Shown here: positions 22,928 to 34,299 of the stretch, piece after piece
Layout: each line of letters starts with the position of its first letter
Position numbering within the stretch: the stretch's first letter is position 1
Assembly: GCA_011634665.1 (NCBI GenBank)
Contig: WAEK01000005.1
Span: 736,001 to 800,000, forward strand
Origin: Mortierella sp. BCC40632
Lineage: Eukaryota; Mortierellomycota; Mortierellomycetes; Mortierellales; Mortierellaceae
DNA: 64,000 nt
Direction: 5' to 3'
Position numbers and translations under genes: made by a program
The notes under the pieces: model-generated
What the model saw: the letters and a program-made list of their open reading frames with translations, nothing else
The model's database searches: none
What the model was told of the DNA's origin: nothing

Positions 22928-24895
22928 GATAAAATAAAAAAATAAAAAAAAGGAGACAACAACAGCTCTACATTCACTCTGCAGAAAAAAAAGAAAGAAA
23001 GAAAGAAAAAACGTTGTAGTGGTAGAAAGAAAGATCCTTGCTGCGTAATATGTAGTATCTCTAGAAAAGGTACAATCCGTACCTTTATCAAGACGCGCAA
23101 ACAGTATGACACGAAGGTGCAATCGAGAGAACGATCAAGAGACCAAATGATGTGAGTACGACGAAAGAGAGAGAGAGAGCGGGCCAAAAGTTCCGGTCTA
23201 TCCAGGGCCAATCAATGGCCCCAGCTCATTCACTAGGGTTGACTCAATGTCCTGCCCCCATGGGGCTGACACAGTCAAGAAAATTGAAAATTGCTCTCGT
23301 TCCTATTCCAACGTGTCGTGAGAGACCGTGATCGATCCGCTGGCCAGGAAGCCATGCCCAAGATCCCCCTAGCCTCACTTTGTTACCCCATTGCACAAAA
23401 GAAATGAGGGACAAGCCGAAAAAGAAAAAAGCGAGGCTCCCCCCCCCCTCTTCTCTTTTCGCAGAGAGAATCCGAGAGCGCCGATAGGCTGAGTACGCGA
23501 ACATGCACGGTGATCATTGGCTGGAATCAACTCTTTTTTGGTGGCCCAAGGCTCCTTTCTGTTTCCCGTTGGTCTTTGAGTCCACTTCATTGCCCTGTCC
23601 TGTCCTTTTTTTTTTTTTTTTCCACGGCCCCCTCTCGTTTTTTTTTTGCCTAGCTCTCTTTCTCTCCCACACCTTGGCCATTGAGGCACATCTCAACCCA
23701 CATGTACACACTACGTCAAGCTCTCCCTCTCTCTCTCTCCCTTTTTTTTAAAGAACGACACTTCCTAGTCTCATTGACCTCGAGATCATCTTTTTTTTCT
23801 CTCAGTGTAAAGTTTGTTATACTCTTGTTTTTTCCTCCCAGGCAGCTACGAAGCAAAAAAAAAGTGGTGGAAAGAGAGTGTCATGATGCATGACCAAAAG
23901 GGTATTTTTGAGGAGACTTTTTTTTGTGTGTGTGTGTGTATGTGTGTGTGTGTGTATGTGTGTGTGTTGTTGTTACAACCCTGCGCCATTCCTTCTTTGC
24001 ATCGTGTGCGCATGCATGATCTCTTGGGGAATGTAGGACCCAGAAGAGAGAGAAAGATAGAGGAAAGAGAAAGAAAGAGAGAACCGCAGGTCGACTTTTG
24101 GGACTCGGAATGATTATTGCCCATGCCAACCAACCAACCAACCAAAAAAAAAAAAAAAAAAAAAGGGAGAGGCCGATCCATTTGACCATGGTAATGGAAC
24201 AGCCAATGGTTCGTCCGCGGCTTTGTTTTTCATCTGTTGTTTGTCTCGTTCTCTCGCATGGATCATGATCAAGGAAAGGAAAGAGAGAGAGAGAGAGAGA
24301 GTCGATGGCTGAGGACCCTTTGTTGTGCACTACTAATTTGAAAGATATGAACCTCAAGGCTGCAAAACAGAAAAAGAAATGAATGAGCGAATGAGCCATT
24401 ACTTGGAGAGGAGGCGAACGGAAAAGGTTGGAGGAAAGGTTGTTTGGAGGGCTTCCTTCCATTCATTGAGCTTCGCTTTCACAAAGGAAGGAGAGCAAGA
24501 AAGTAAAGGAAGATTGCCTTGTCACTGTGTTACCCAACGACGGAAGGATCGGGGAACACACAAAGATAAAAAAAAAAAAAAAGACGCGTATGTGCCAGGG
24601 CCAATGCCAGAGCCAGAACCAGAGCCATGTAAAAATGCATGTATTCATAAGCAATTGCGAGCGTGCGAGCGAGAGAGAAAGAGAAAGAGAGCAAAATCCT
24701 GACAGGCAGTAATAAGGCTGATACTACGGGGCCACAATAAGGAGACTGGCTCGAAGGAGTGCAGACTCGGCGATTTTCATGTAATGGCAAGAGAGAGAAA
24801 GGAAGAGGGGAGCGAGATTCGACCTGTCCTGAGCCATGAGAAGGGACTAGCACGCACACAGTACGGGCCTCACACAGCACGGAGAGAGAGAGCGA

Positions 24896-24928
<33 letters not shown>

Positions 24929-25284
24929 GCTGTGGGGAGAAGGAGAGAGAATAAAAAGAGCGGTGCTGTTCTCTGTCCCTGTCGGTGATGTCTTTTTTTT
25001 TTTTATTTCATTTCATTTCATTTCATTTCTCGTTCCATCCCATCCCATCCCATCCCATCTCATCTCATCCCATTCCATCTCATCTCATCTCATCCATCTC
25101 ATCCATTTACATCTCTCTACATCTGAATCCGTCTTATGGGCCTGAATTCTCTTCTTTCTTAGCTTTTTCTCTCTCCGCATTCGCCATCTCCGATCGTCAT
25201 CCGTGCCGCTAGGCCTGTGCTCCCTTTGTCTCCCCATAGCCCCTCCTGCTTCATCCCCACATCGAATCACCCTGCTCAATACCC
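22319..25284. other. Intergenic region between cyclin 1 and the kinase gene
   Basis: About 3 kb without a supportable gene. It holds GA-rich tracts (22871-22922, 24280-24301, 24908-24929), a GT tract (23925-23966), T/A runs (22772-22791, 23607-23622, 24143-24165) and CCAA repeats (about 24127-24143). Confidence 0.5.
25003..25110 (+). repeat. (TTTCA)n and (CATCC/CATCT)n pentamer arrays in the kinase upstream region
   Basis: About five TTTCA units are followed by a run of CATCC then CATCT pentamers, ending about 175 bases before the kinase ATG. They probably lie in the promoter or 5' leader. Confidence 0.85.
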
Positions 25285-28200
25285 ATGGACAAGTACCAGG
25301 TACAGATCTTAAGTGTCCTACCTCCCCATGTTTTCTCTCTCTCCTCCTCCTCCTCCTCCTCCTCCTCTTCGCCCTCTAACTTTCCATTCTTGCCTCTTTT
25401 TCTTCAGAAAATCGAAAAACTAGGCGAAGGTAATTGACTGCGACTCGAAATCCTCAGGAACACATTCTCGCTCGCTCGCCCTCTCTCTCACTCTCTCTCT
25501 CTCTGACCAATGGAGTCTTAAAAAAAGAAAAAAAAATCAGCAATTATCAGGCTAGTCTGCTACCGCCACCAATACCACCTCTCTGAAAGCAACAAGGCGC
25601 TTGTAGTCCATCGTTCAGGATGAGAGCTTGGCAGGATGATCTCCTTCTTGATGCTCTGTCATGGAATGGAGCATGGCTGGGTCATTGCTAGCATCAACCT
25701 CTCTCTCCTCCTCCTCCTCCAAAGACGAAGGTATAACTCACCGTTTTTTTCTTCTTCTTCTTGATAAAATCGGTATAGGCACGTACGGTATCGTGTACAA
25801 GGCCCAGAATAGAGAAACAAACGACGTGGTTGCTCTGAAGCGAATCCGACTGGACAATGAGGAAGAAGGGGTATGTGTGCTCGGATATCCACCATTAGCA
25901 TTCTCGGTTCATCTTTCTACGTGAAATGCGCGTGCGTAGCTAGTGCTTGACCCTTGCAAGCCCTCTTCGTTCAGCCTAGTGGCGTCATTTCTCGAACGGC
26001 CCGTGGGGCATCGCTGACCGCCCATCTCTCTTTCTTTCTCTTTTTCCTTCGCTTTCTTGTCGATCTCTGGGACCGTCCATCTCTTTTTTTTCTTTTTTTT
26101 TTTTTTTTTGTTGCGTATGCGCTGACTGTGGTCTTGTCAGGTCCCATGCACCGCAATCCGTGAGATTTCCCTTCTCAAGGAGCTCAAGCAGAACAACATT
26201 GTCCGGTATGCATTGGACCATAAAACAAGAGGCCGCGCGCATCTGAGCCAACTCTGATCGGCTCTTTTTACAACCAATTTCACTCTCTTGCAAGCTCCCA
26301 AAAAAAAAAAAAAAAAAAAAAAAAAAGTACAAGATGGTAGTGCTCGTCATTGAATCATTATCTGTCCTCCTCTATTTATTGCGGTACCGGTTCTCTCGAA
26401 CTGGATTCCCCTCCTCCCTCCCCAAACTAGGCTGTACGATGTCTTGCATACCGAAAAGAAGCTGACGCTGGTCTTTGAGTTTATGGACTCGGATTTGAAA
26501 AAATTCCTTGATACCTTCAGTGGAGATATCGATGTGCCAACGATAAAGGTGAGTTAGAGCGATAGGAAGCGGAGGAGCTTCTTCCCATGCCAAGGCTCCA
26601 AAGGACATACATACCACTCTCTATCTCTCTGTCTCTCCCATCCCTCCCTTTATCTCTCGCCTTCTCCTACCCACTTTCTAACCTCCAGTTCAAAGCAGCA
26701 GCGCTCACAAAAACAACAGCGAGTTCCTGTTTTAGAAACAGGGGAATAAGCTGCTCCCTTCATTTAGCCTATGTGGTCCTCTCATGCCGATCCTCATTAT
26801 TAATTTACTCTTGCAACTGCCCTCTCTCCCCTTGAACAGCAATTTATGTACCAACTCATGAGGGGAATTGCCTATTGTCACGAGCACCGCGTTTTACACC
26901 GGGTAAGGGCATACAAAGAAATCCAATGCCAACGGCAATCACAGCATGGGCAAGGTGGATCTCTGCTTGACCAAGACCCTCTCTCTGTACTGTGCTGTAA
27001 ACTAACGCCTTTTTTTTTTTTCATTGATGGTAATGTGATCTGAAATCGGTAGGACCTTAAACCTCAGAACCTTTTGATCAGTAAAAAGGGTGATCTAAAG
27101 CTGGGTGACTTTGGGCTGGCCCGAGCATTCGGCATCCCTGTGAGAAGCTATTCGCACGAGGTTCGTTCTCTCTCTCTTGTCTCTTTGTATCTCTGTCTCT
27201 TTCCCGCGGACTAGCAAACTCAGACGAGGAAAGATGGAGAAGGGACACCTGACCAATGTACCATGTCGTAATGACGCCTTCCTCGTCATCTTGCATAGGT
27301 TGTTACATTATGGTATAGAGCTCCGGATGTCCTGATGGGCTCAAAACAATACTCTACATCCATCGACATTTGGTCCGCAGGGTGCATCTTTGCAGGTAGG
27401 ACGAGTCGCTTCGCCTCGAGCATGTGCTTTTCGTTTTCTAGTGGAATCTAGCTCCGAGTGTATTTGTGATGAACTACTTTTTTGAAAGGAGGAGGAGGAG
27501 GAGGAGGAGGAGGAGAGTACAGATCAAAAGTTGTTGACCCGTTCCTTTTCTTTCCTTCCTTCTTTCTCTAACCACCCCCCTTCTTTTTATTAATATTATT
27601 ATTATAGAAATGACATCAGGGAGACCTCTATTTCCCGGAAGTTCAGTAAAAGATCAGCTGTTGAGGATATTCAAGATCTTGGGAACACCCACAGAAGAAA
27701 CGTGGCCAGGAGTGTCACGACTCCCAGATTATCGGCCAGATTTTCCAATCTTTAGCCCCATGCCACTTGAAAACATTATCCCGAAATTGGATGGGGCAGG
27801 CATTGATTTGTTGAGTGTAAGTGGTATTGTTTATTCACTTTTTTTCTTTTTTTTTTCCAGCTCCAGCCTTTTTCTCTCTCCCTCTCTCCTTGGTGGCGAT
27901 TTGCCGCCTGGGAGGTGATTTTTTCTATTGAATGGCCTGAGGCGTCGTTGTTGTTGCTGTTGGGAGTATGCTGGAAGCATTTCGTGTCATGCTCTTTTGC
28001 GCCCTCCAACCCCATATTTGGGGTGAGAGGATGAACTTGTAGGCATGCAAAAGAAAGAAAGAGAGAGAGAGAGATTGAAGATTATGCCATTTGACAAATT
28101 GCTTTATCTCGCCAGGGAGAGAAAAATAAGAACAGGCAGGGTGTGGGAATGGGAGTGCAGTGAGCAGGAGACCAAAACACAAACACACACATACACAAAC

Positions 28201-29218
28201 ACATCACCTTTGAGGCACGAGCCATCCACCAATGGGGCTCAGGATGATCAATAGGAAGAGGGGGGGAAGGTAAAAATGATGAATAAGAGAGGATATCAGC
28301 GAATGAATGGGTTAAAGTAGACCGACTGCATTCAACAATGCAGAAGAGCAAAAGCGAGAGTATGATTTGCGGTAACTTCTTGTTGGGGAACGAGAAAGAG
28401 ACTCTGTTTGACTGCAGGGTTGGCGTGAAAAAAAAAAAAAAAAAAAAAAAAAGGATCAGTCAATGTCCGAAGCAACATGTGGCTCTAGGGATATGCGGGC
28501 AGGACTAGCAACCATATCAACATCAACAAAAGCTTGTGTCGAGGTACATCAAGGATAAAGATATGGAATATAGGAGTTTTCTTTTTGAGTAGAGAGAGAG
28601 AGAGAGAGAGAAAGAAAAGAAAGAAAGAGGAACTGGGGGTTAAGAGCAGAGGACCAAGAGCGCGCACGTTCCTGAATCGAGCGCGTTCGTGGTGTAACTC
28701 TATTTAAGTTTACAATTTAGGAAAGCAAACAATGCACTCCTCTCCCCCTCCATTTTTCTCCCCCCCCCTGTCTCGAGTAACCAACAAGGCCTGAGGTCAA
28801 AAAAAAAAAAAAACTAACAGTGAATCTGGACCTGTCATTCTCCACCTTTTATTTTTTTTTTTTTTTTCTTTTTTAGCGCCTTGTGACATATAATCCAGAC
28901 CAGAGGATATCCGCAGAAGCAGCTCTTTTCACGTAGGTTTTAACCTCAGCCTTTTTTTTTTTTTTTCTTTTTCTCTCTTTCTCTCTTTCTTTCTTTCTCT
29001 CTCGCTGTTTTCCATTGGCTCTTGTGTCTCTTTGTTAGCTCCTCTTTGTGTGCATGTGTGCGCGCGTGTGTGTGTGGGAGAGTGGAGAATGAGGAATGTG
29101 TATGTACTGTCGGAGCAAGAAAGAAGTGCTGCTGGTCTCATATGTCCTTGTTTGATTACTCTTACTCTGAATACTAGATCCATACTTTGACGACATCCGG
29201 AGGCGCGACGGCCAATAG
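25285..29218 (+). CDS. PHO85/CDK5-like cyclin-dependent kinase
   Basis: Eleven exons: 25285-25299, 25408-25429, 25779-25870, 26141-26205, 26431-26548, 26840-26902, 27053-27160, 27299-27395, 27608-27816, 28877-28932 and 29178-29218. They encode about 294 residues, the usual CDK5/Pho85 length. Landmarks in order are GEGTYG (ATP loop), VALKRIRL (catalytic Lys), PCTAIRE (cyclin-binding helix), HRDLKPQN (catalytic Asp), [28 protein letters not shown] (activation segment), [15 protein letters not shown] and LLGTP-like [28 protein letters not shown] marks the CDK5/Pho85 class rather than Cdc28 or Kin28. Exons 1 and 2 are only 15 and 22 nt. Joining exon 10 to exon 11 leaves one surplus nucleotide: the C-terminal [12 protein letters not shown] is in another frame (see findings). 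Intron 9 is about 1.06 kb. Pho85-class kinases bind Pcl cyclins to control phosphate, glycogen and polarity responses; two such cyclins flank this gene. Confidence 0.92.
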
Positions 29219-30010
29219 CACATACACGGCCTAATATTTTTGTGGACGACGCTTATATCAGATTTCTCAGCTAAAAGTACAATTAAAAATAAAATAAAAA
29301 AATAAAAAAAAAAATAAAAAGAGGCCCACATGTCATGTGGGTGGTGTAATTTCGTTAAACTCTAGTGCCAGGAGTTGTACTATTGATGGTTCTGATCAAG
29401 GCCCGGATGCGCATGAGATTATAGAGGAGAAGACGTCCACATAAACGGTCAGGTTCGCCTAAGAAACTCTCACTTTCTCAAACCTTCAAAGGGTGGAAGA
29501 GTCTTCCGACGACTACATAGTCATCAACTAAATTGTAAAGCTGACAACCTCACCGAGCATATGGGTGCAGAAAAATTCACAAGTAATCGCGGTTCATTCT
29601 GATTTTCCTTTGCATTTTCTCCACTAGCCTAACAAAGAGTCTGCTCGATACTATAAATCTTCAAGTTTGGGGAGAAAAAGAGAAGGAAAGGGGAAAAAAA
29701 AGATGGGAGGAGGGAAGGGCCTGAAGACAGTATGGGAAAGGAAAGAGGATGGGAGGAACAAAGATTAGAAAAACCATTACATTTCCATACCTAAAGGAAC
29801 TCGCAGTGACACCCCTAGAAAAGAAAAAGTCTATTAGCAGTCCAATGGTCAACAGCCCTCCGACAAAGACTCTACAGTTGGACCAACCAGCTGATCGGTT
29901 CCTGGTCCTACTAAAGACAAGTAGTAAAGGTCAGGTTTTATTTGTTTCTTTGTCAACAACTTTAGTTTCTTAAATGATAGGGAAGAAGACACCAGTCTCT
30001 AAAATAAAGT
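29219..30010. other. Spacer between the kinase and the transposase gene
   Basis: No gene was recognised. It contains an AT-rich A/T tract at 29280-29320. The last 250 bases may belong to the Harbinger element, but no terminal inverted repeat was identified. Confidence 0.4.
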
Positions 30011-31222
30011 CTACTTTTCTCTCGACTTTCTCATTTTTCGTCTGTTTGTTTCAAGTGTTGTCTTCTTCAGCGTTTCACGGAATGTGATTCCTGATGGGAG
30101 ACCGATACTCGAATGTTCTTCGGCCTCTGATCTCTCTCGGTTCACTTTCCTCCATGGGTCATCAATCTCAGCCATGATATTATAGAGCACACAACAGGCA
30201 ACAATCCAGCGGCGGACGCTTTTCATGTCATCATCATCCTTAATATAGTACCTTAGCTCTTTCAACGATTGCCACCGACCTTTTAGTGTTCCAATGCAGC
30301 GCTCACTTCGGGCATAAGATTTGGCCAAGAAAGAATTGAAGGATTTGTTGTCTCGGAGGTCGGCTTCAGGAGACTTATAAGGAGGAATACAGTTCTTTGT
30401 AGTCAGATAGGCTGAACTTGCCAAGAGATATTCTCCGGAAGAGAAATACTCTCTGGGGACTTTAAATTGCTCCATCTTCTCGAAAACAACCGAGTCCTTA
30501 GTAGAACCTGGGCATCCTGCATGTATACCAATGATTCGACCATGCATGTCGCTGATGATCTGGGCATTGACCGAGTACCTAAAATTATAGTCATAAAACG
30601 AGGCCGCCTCTCGAGCAGGCACTTGATCCAATGGGAAAGTGGTTCCACCCAAGAATCCCACACAGCCAGGGAAGCCTTCTTTGCGCATGTCGCGACCATG
30701 CTCCTCTCTTTCTTGTTCATCCGGCCAACGGATCCATTCGGGCGAAATGGACACCAAAGCATCCAACACTCTGTTGGTGTATCTTATAGCAGAGCTGACG
30801 CTCAACCCCATGAAGCACGATATCCTAGCTACTTCTGCTCCATTACCATAATGTCCGAGTTGTTCGAGAGCCACAATGACTTGCCAAGAAGCATCTATTT
30901 GGTCTCTGTCCGAGTTGTTTCGAAAGACTGGATTTCGTTCAAGCAGTTCCACCAGCTTTAAAAAACCTGGTCGAGTCATTTGGTAGTGTTGACGGAATTG
31001 AATGGCCGTAAGCGATGGCACTTGAATGGTGAAATAACGATCGGTAAGCCTTTTCAGACGCTTTCTCGGACGCCCATGTTCCTCATCACTTTGAGAGTCA
31101 CCGTCGATGTCTGAGGAAATGGAGGACTGATCCTTTAGACCCAAGTTAGAATCCAATTGGGTCCATGGAAACGAGTCCTCTGCTTTCTTGAGGGCTTCCT
31201 GAGGCTTTGAAGATTCTGGCAT
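30011..31222 (-). CDS. PIF/Harbinger DDE-type transposase, two catalytic Asp lost
   Basis: An uninterrupted frame of 403 residues, starting at the ATG read from 31222 (MPESSKPQEA); 105 further in-frame bases upstream look non-coding. An acidic/basic N-terminus (HGRPRKRLKRL) is followed by a helical DNA-binding region (LEQLGHYGNGAEVARISCFMGL) and a DDE_Tnp_4 nuclease core. In this family the catalytic triad lies in an Asp-Gly-Thr motif, an Ala-Asp-Ser-Ala-Tyr motif and a Glu ahead of the Gly-x-Leu-Lys motif. Here the first reads GFLGGTTFP (Asp to Gly, 30647-30649) and the second LLASSAY (Asp to Ser, 30416-30418). The Glu in SERCIGTLKGRW remains. The protein is therefore unlikely to cut DNA, although the frame is unbroken. 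It may be a recently inactivated copy or a retained DNA-binding protein. Homologues of the Myb-like Harbinger partner lie upstream. Confidence 0.85.
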   Translation of the reverse strand: MPESSKPQEALKKAEDSFPWTQLDSNLGLKDQSSISSDIDGDSQSDEEHGRPRKRLKRLTDRYFTIQVPSLTAIQFRQHYQMTRPGFLKLVELLERNPVFRNNSDRDQIDASWQVIVALEQLGHYGNGAEVARISCFMGLSVSSAIRYTNRVLDALVSISPEWIRWPDEQEREEHGRDMRKEGFPGCVGFLGGTTFPLDQVPAREAASFYDYNFRYSVNAQIISDMHGRIIGIHAGCPGSTKDSVVFEKMEQFKVPREYFSSGEYLLASSAYLTTKNCIPPYKSPEADLRDNKSFNSFLAKSYARSERCIGTLKGRWQSLKELRYYIKDDDDMKSVRRWIVACCVLYNIMAEIDDPWRKVNRERSEAEEHSSIGLPSGITFRETLKKTTLETNRRKMRKSREK

Positions 31223-31507
31223 GAATGTTCGGTTCAAGGGGAAGTGGTGAATGAAGGAAAAGGTGAAGGGGGGATGGAGGACAGGAGGAAGAAGAAACCA
31301 TCTAATGTTTTTTTCCCCCCCACCCAAATCTTTACCTTGTGGCTCTTATCGTGACGGGTGGATGCATAGTGCGCCAAGAGGAGATGTTGTGCTGATAAAC
31401 AACTTCATTATTCTCTGCAACCAAACCAGGGCCACAGGGCAAATGAATCCTTCAGAAACTATGGCGGAAGGGAATCCCCGAGTGATTTCTATCCAATGCG
31501 ACTATTC

Positions 31508-31548
<41 letters not shown>

Positions 31549-31848
31549 GAGTCAACGAACCTCTTTCAACTTTTGAGCGCAAACGCTTACGTTTCTGACT
31601 TTTTATGGAATTGTCTTCCTAAACAGGAAACTAGCTCGATTTACAAAGCTCAACTTTTGTGTATTCTGAGTAGCTGAGTAAAGCTCTTTGTCGTTGTTCC
31701 TAAGGTCACTCGGCAGCAGCAACTCCATTCAACGACTCTAGGAAGATTGAAGATTGATAGACCAAGACTCGGTAGATGCATTGAAGGAAAGAAATGGGCT
31801 AAAGTGCTTTGTTTTACGGAATAGAGCCCACATTAAAGCACGTAAACT
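31223..31848. other. Spacer within the Harbinger island, with an A39 run
   Basis: No gene was recognised. A run of 39 adenines occupies 31509-31547. The sequence adjoining the transposase start is probably its promoter or leader. Confidence 0.45.
31509..31547. repeat. A39 homopolymer
   Basis: An uninterrupted run of 39 A on the plus strand, the longest homopolymer noticed in the window. Confidence 0.9.
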
Positions 31849-32893
31849 TCAATGACTACGGAGCTCTTCAAAAGAGATAACACCTGTCCCCTCCAACTTC
31901 CAGCTCGTCTTATATTTGGCTAATTCTAACCGTAGCTTCATTATCGTCTCATCGGCTTGCTTCAGCTCCTGACGACTTGCTTCCAGCTTCTCCATGATGG
32001 CCTTTGTTTCTTCTTTCCTTTAAATTGGATCGAAGATCATTGTATAGTTGTTGTTGGCCTACAGGAGGACCTGCTTGCACCCGCACTGCTTCATGCCAGT
32101 CATAGAGCTCTTTCACCTGACCCACGGTTTTCATAAGAATAGCAAGATGGTCTTCATTTTTCTTTGCCTTTTCCTGTGATAAGTTTGAGGGCCTAGACGC
32201 TGATCATGCTTCACTATTAGCCTTTGTCATATCAGTAGCAGCATAGAGACAACCATTCCTCAAGAACAACCACATACGTCTGGATCTTATTAAACTGTCT
32301 TTTTCGTCGTCCTCTGCTTCGTCGATATCTGACGTTTCAAGGTCCAAGGAGACAGCCCGCTGTCGAGGGTCAGTCGATTCTTTATGAGGACAAGGATTCC
32401 TGTCGTGGTATGAAGAGTAGACACCGTCCAATAATTCATAGTGAGGACATATTTCAAGTCTCCTTACTTCCAGTCTTGTCTCGCCATCGATGCCTTCACC
32501 CGTTCTCCCCATGAAGCTTTTGGCCTCATTGCACTTTTTTTCTCGATAGCTCGGATATTGTGTCGGGCTTCCTCAGACTCCCATTCCGTTTTGGCACGCG
32601 TGTTGACCATGCTGCAATCTCTTTGTGGACAGCACAAACTCTCATGCCTTCAGCCATTCCAGCATTTCTCAGTCGGTCCTCTCTTTCCAGGTCAGACAAC
32701 CATTCGGCCAGCTCTTTTATTCCTTGTTTCTTCCAAAAGCTATTTTTGCGATTGGGCCGTAGTCTCTTGAGAGAGAGAGAGAGAGCAAGGCAGGATCGTC
32801 CTCCAATAGGGTTATGCTGTTGGATTGGGAAGAGCTAGCCCAGGCGTCATTATTGTGAGATGATTCGGATAATCCGTTGGTTCTTCGTTTCAT
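31849..32893 (-). pseudogene. Decayed Myb/SANT-like Harbinger partner gene
   Basis: Read on the minus strand from ATG 32893 (MKRRTNGLSESSHNND), this is a diverged copy of the gene at 33148-34299, lying head to head with it. Conserved blocks include SFWKKQGIKELAEWLSD, GMRVCAVHKEIAAW, RTGEGIDGETRLEVRR, ICPHYELLDGVYSS, VKELYDW and LEGTGV near the end (stop 31849-31851). Frame is lost at least three times. One base is missing after AAW near 32612, where the intact copy reads EWVNARAKTEW. An extra base in the A run at about 32540 restores frame. A further shift lies after NDLRSNLKE near 32015. A CT microsatellite (32767-32785) also expands the N-terminal part. The copy has one DLRSNLK unit where the intact copy has two. 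Confidence 0.75.
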
Positions 32894-33147
32894 CAATGCA
32901 AGAAGATGTTGGAATCAAATGACACCGAGAGCAACAGGGTTAGAATGCGGATGGAGAGGAAAGAGGGACTGTTGTTCATGGACGTTTTTCGGACGCGTGT
33001 GGAGGAAAGATAGTCGCGATGGCAAAGAGGAGGACTGCTACCCAGTCACGTTCTCTCTCTCTCTCACTCGCCCAACAGACTTTACGCAGGGGGAGAAGAA
33101 GTGGAACAGTCAATTGCTTCTGCTCTCTGCTCTGCTGGGATGCAATC

Positions 33148-34299
33148 ATGAGCAGCAAAACCCCCTTTCCCAGTCAACATATGCGCCATATCCGTCCCAA
33201 CATAATCAGTGCAACGCCATTGACAGCCAATCCCATCCCCATTGCTGTCTCGATTAAACGAAAAGTGGGCGAATTGTCGGATTTATCTCACAACAACATC
33301 GCCAGCTCCTCGCACATCAGTAGTATTACCATTCTGGACGACGTTCCCACTGAAACTTCTTCTGTCAAGAAAACCCGAACCACTCGCAAAAACGACTTTT
33401 GGAAGAAGCAGGGAGTTAAAGAGTTGGTTGACTGGCTATCTAATCCAGAGAATGAGAACCGGTTGAGAAATGCTGGAACGACCGAGGGCACAAAAGTTTG
33501 CGACGTTCACAAAGAAATTGCAGAATGGGTCAACGCGCGTGCCAAAACTGAGTGGAAGTCTGAGGAGACTCGACATAATATCCGAGCTATCGAGAAGAAG
33601 TATAATGGAGCCAAAAGCTTGACCGAGAGAATGGGTGAAGGTGTCGAAGGCGAAACAGCACTGGAAGACAGGAGAAATGATATTTGTCCTTTTTATGATC
33701 AACTGCACGACGTCTACTCTTCATGTCTCATCAAGAGTCCTCTTCCTCTTGAAGAATCAGCCGGACCTCTGCAGCAGTCGGCAACACCAGAGCTTGAAGC
33801 GCCAGAGATCGAAGCTAGGGATGTAAACAACGATAAAAGATCCAAAGGTACGCGCGATTCGAATAGGTGAGAAAGCTTGGTAACCCACTGGTACAGACTT
33901 ATAATTGTGTTTTGAACAGCATCTTGGTTTTCAAGCTTATCACGACACAAGACCAAGAAAAGAGAGGATCGCCTTGCCGTTCTCCTAAAGACTGCGGATA
34001 TGGTAAAAGAATTATACGAGTCGCAAGAGGCAGGACCTCTCATGACCCATCAACAAATTTACCGAGACCTCCGATCTGATTTAAAAAGCGCAAAAGAACA
34101 ATACCAAGATCTCAGGTCCGATTTGAAAGATGCCAATGAACAGGCAAGAGCCATTATGGGAAAATTGGAGGAATGTCGTGATGAGCTGAAACAAGCCAAC
34201 GAAACGATATTAGCGCTACGATTGGAATTGTCAAATTACAAGAGGGTCTTGAACTGGAAGGTGGAAGGGACTGGCGTTGCCTTTGAAGGACCTCTGTAG
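33148..34299 (+). CDS. Myb/SANT-like protein with C-terminal coiled coil, probable Harbinger accessory protein
   Basis: Two exons, 33148-33847 and 33920-34299, give 359 residues; the 72-nt intron is GT-AG and joins KRSK to ASWFSS in frame. An earlier in-frame ATG at 33019 exists, but its extra residues are repeat-derived, so 33148 (MSSKTPFPS) is preferred. The core at about residues 80-165 (FWKKQGVKELVDWL, VCDVHKEIAEWVNARAKTEW, RHNIRAIEKKYNGAKSL) has the spaced Trp and aromatic pattern of trihelix Myb/SANT-like DNA-binding domains. After an acidic linker the C-terminal third is a predicted coiled coil with a repeated DLRSDLK unit (IYRDLRSDLKSAKEQ, YQDLRSDLKDANEQ). In PIF/Harbinger elements a Myb-like protein assists the transposase in binding and nuclear import. 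Adjacent transposase sequences support that role here, by inference. Confidence 0.7.

Noticed and set aside
31509..31547. A39 run as the tail of a retroposed transcript
   Set aside because: No target-site duplication or gene copy precedes it, and long A or T runs are common throughout the window.
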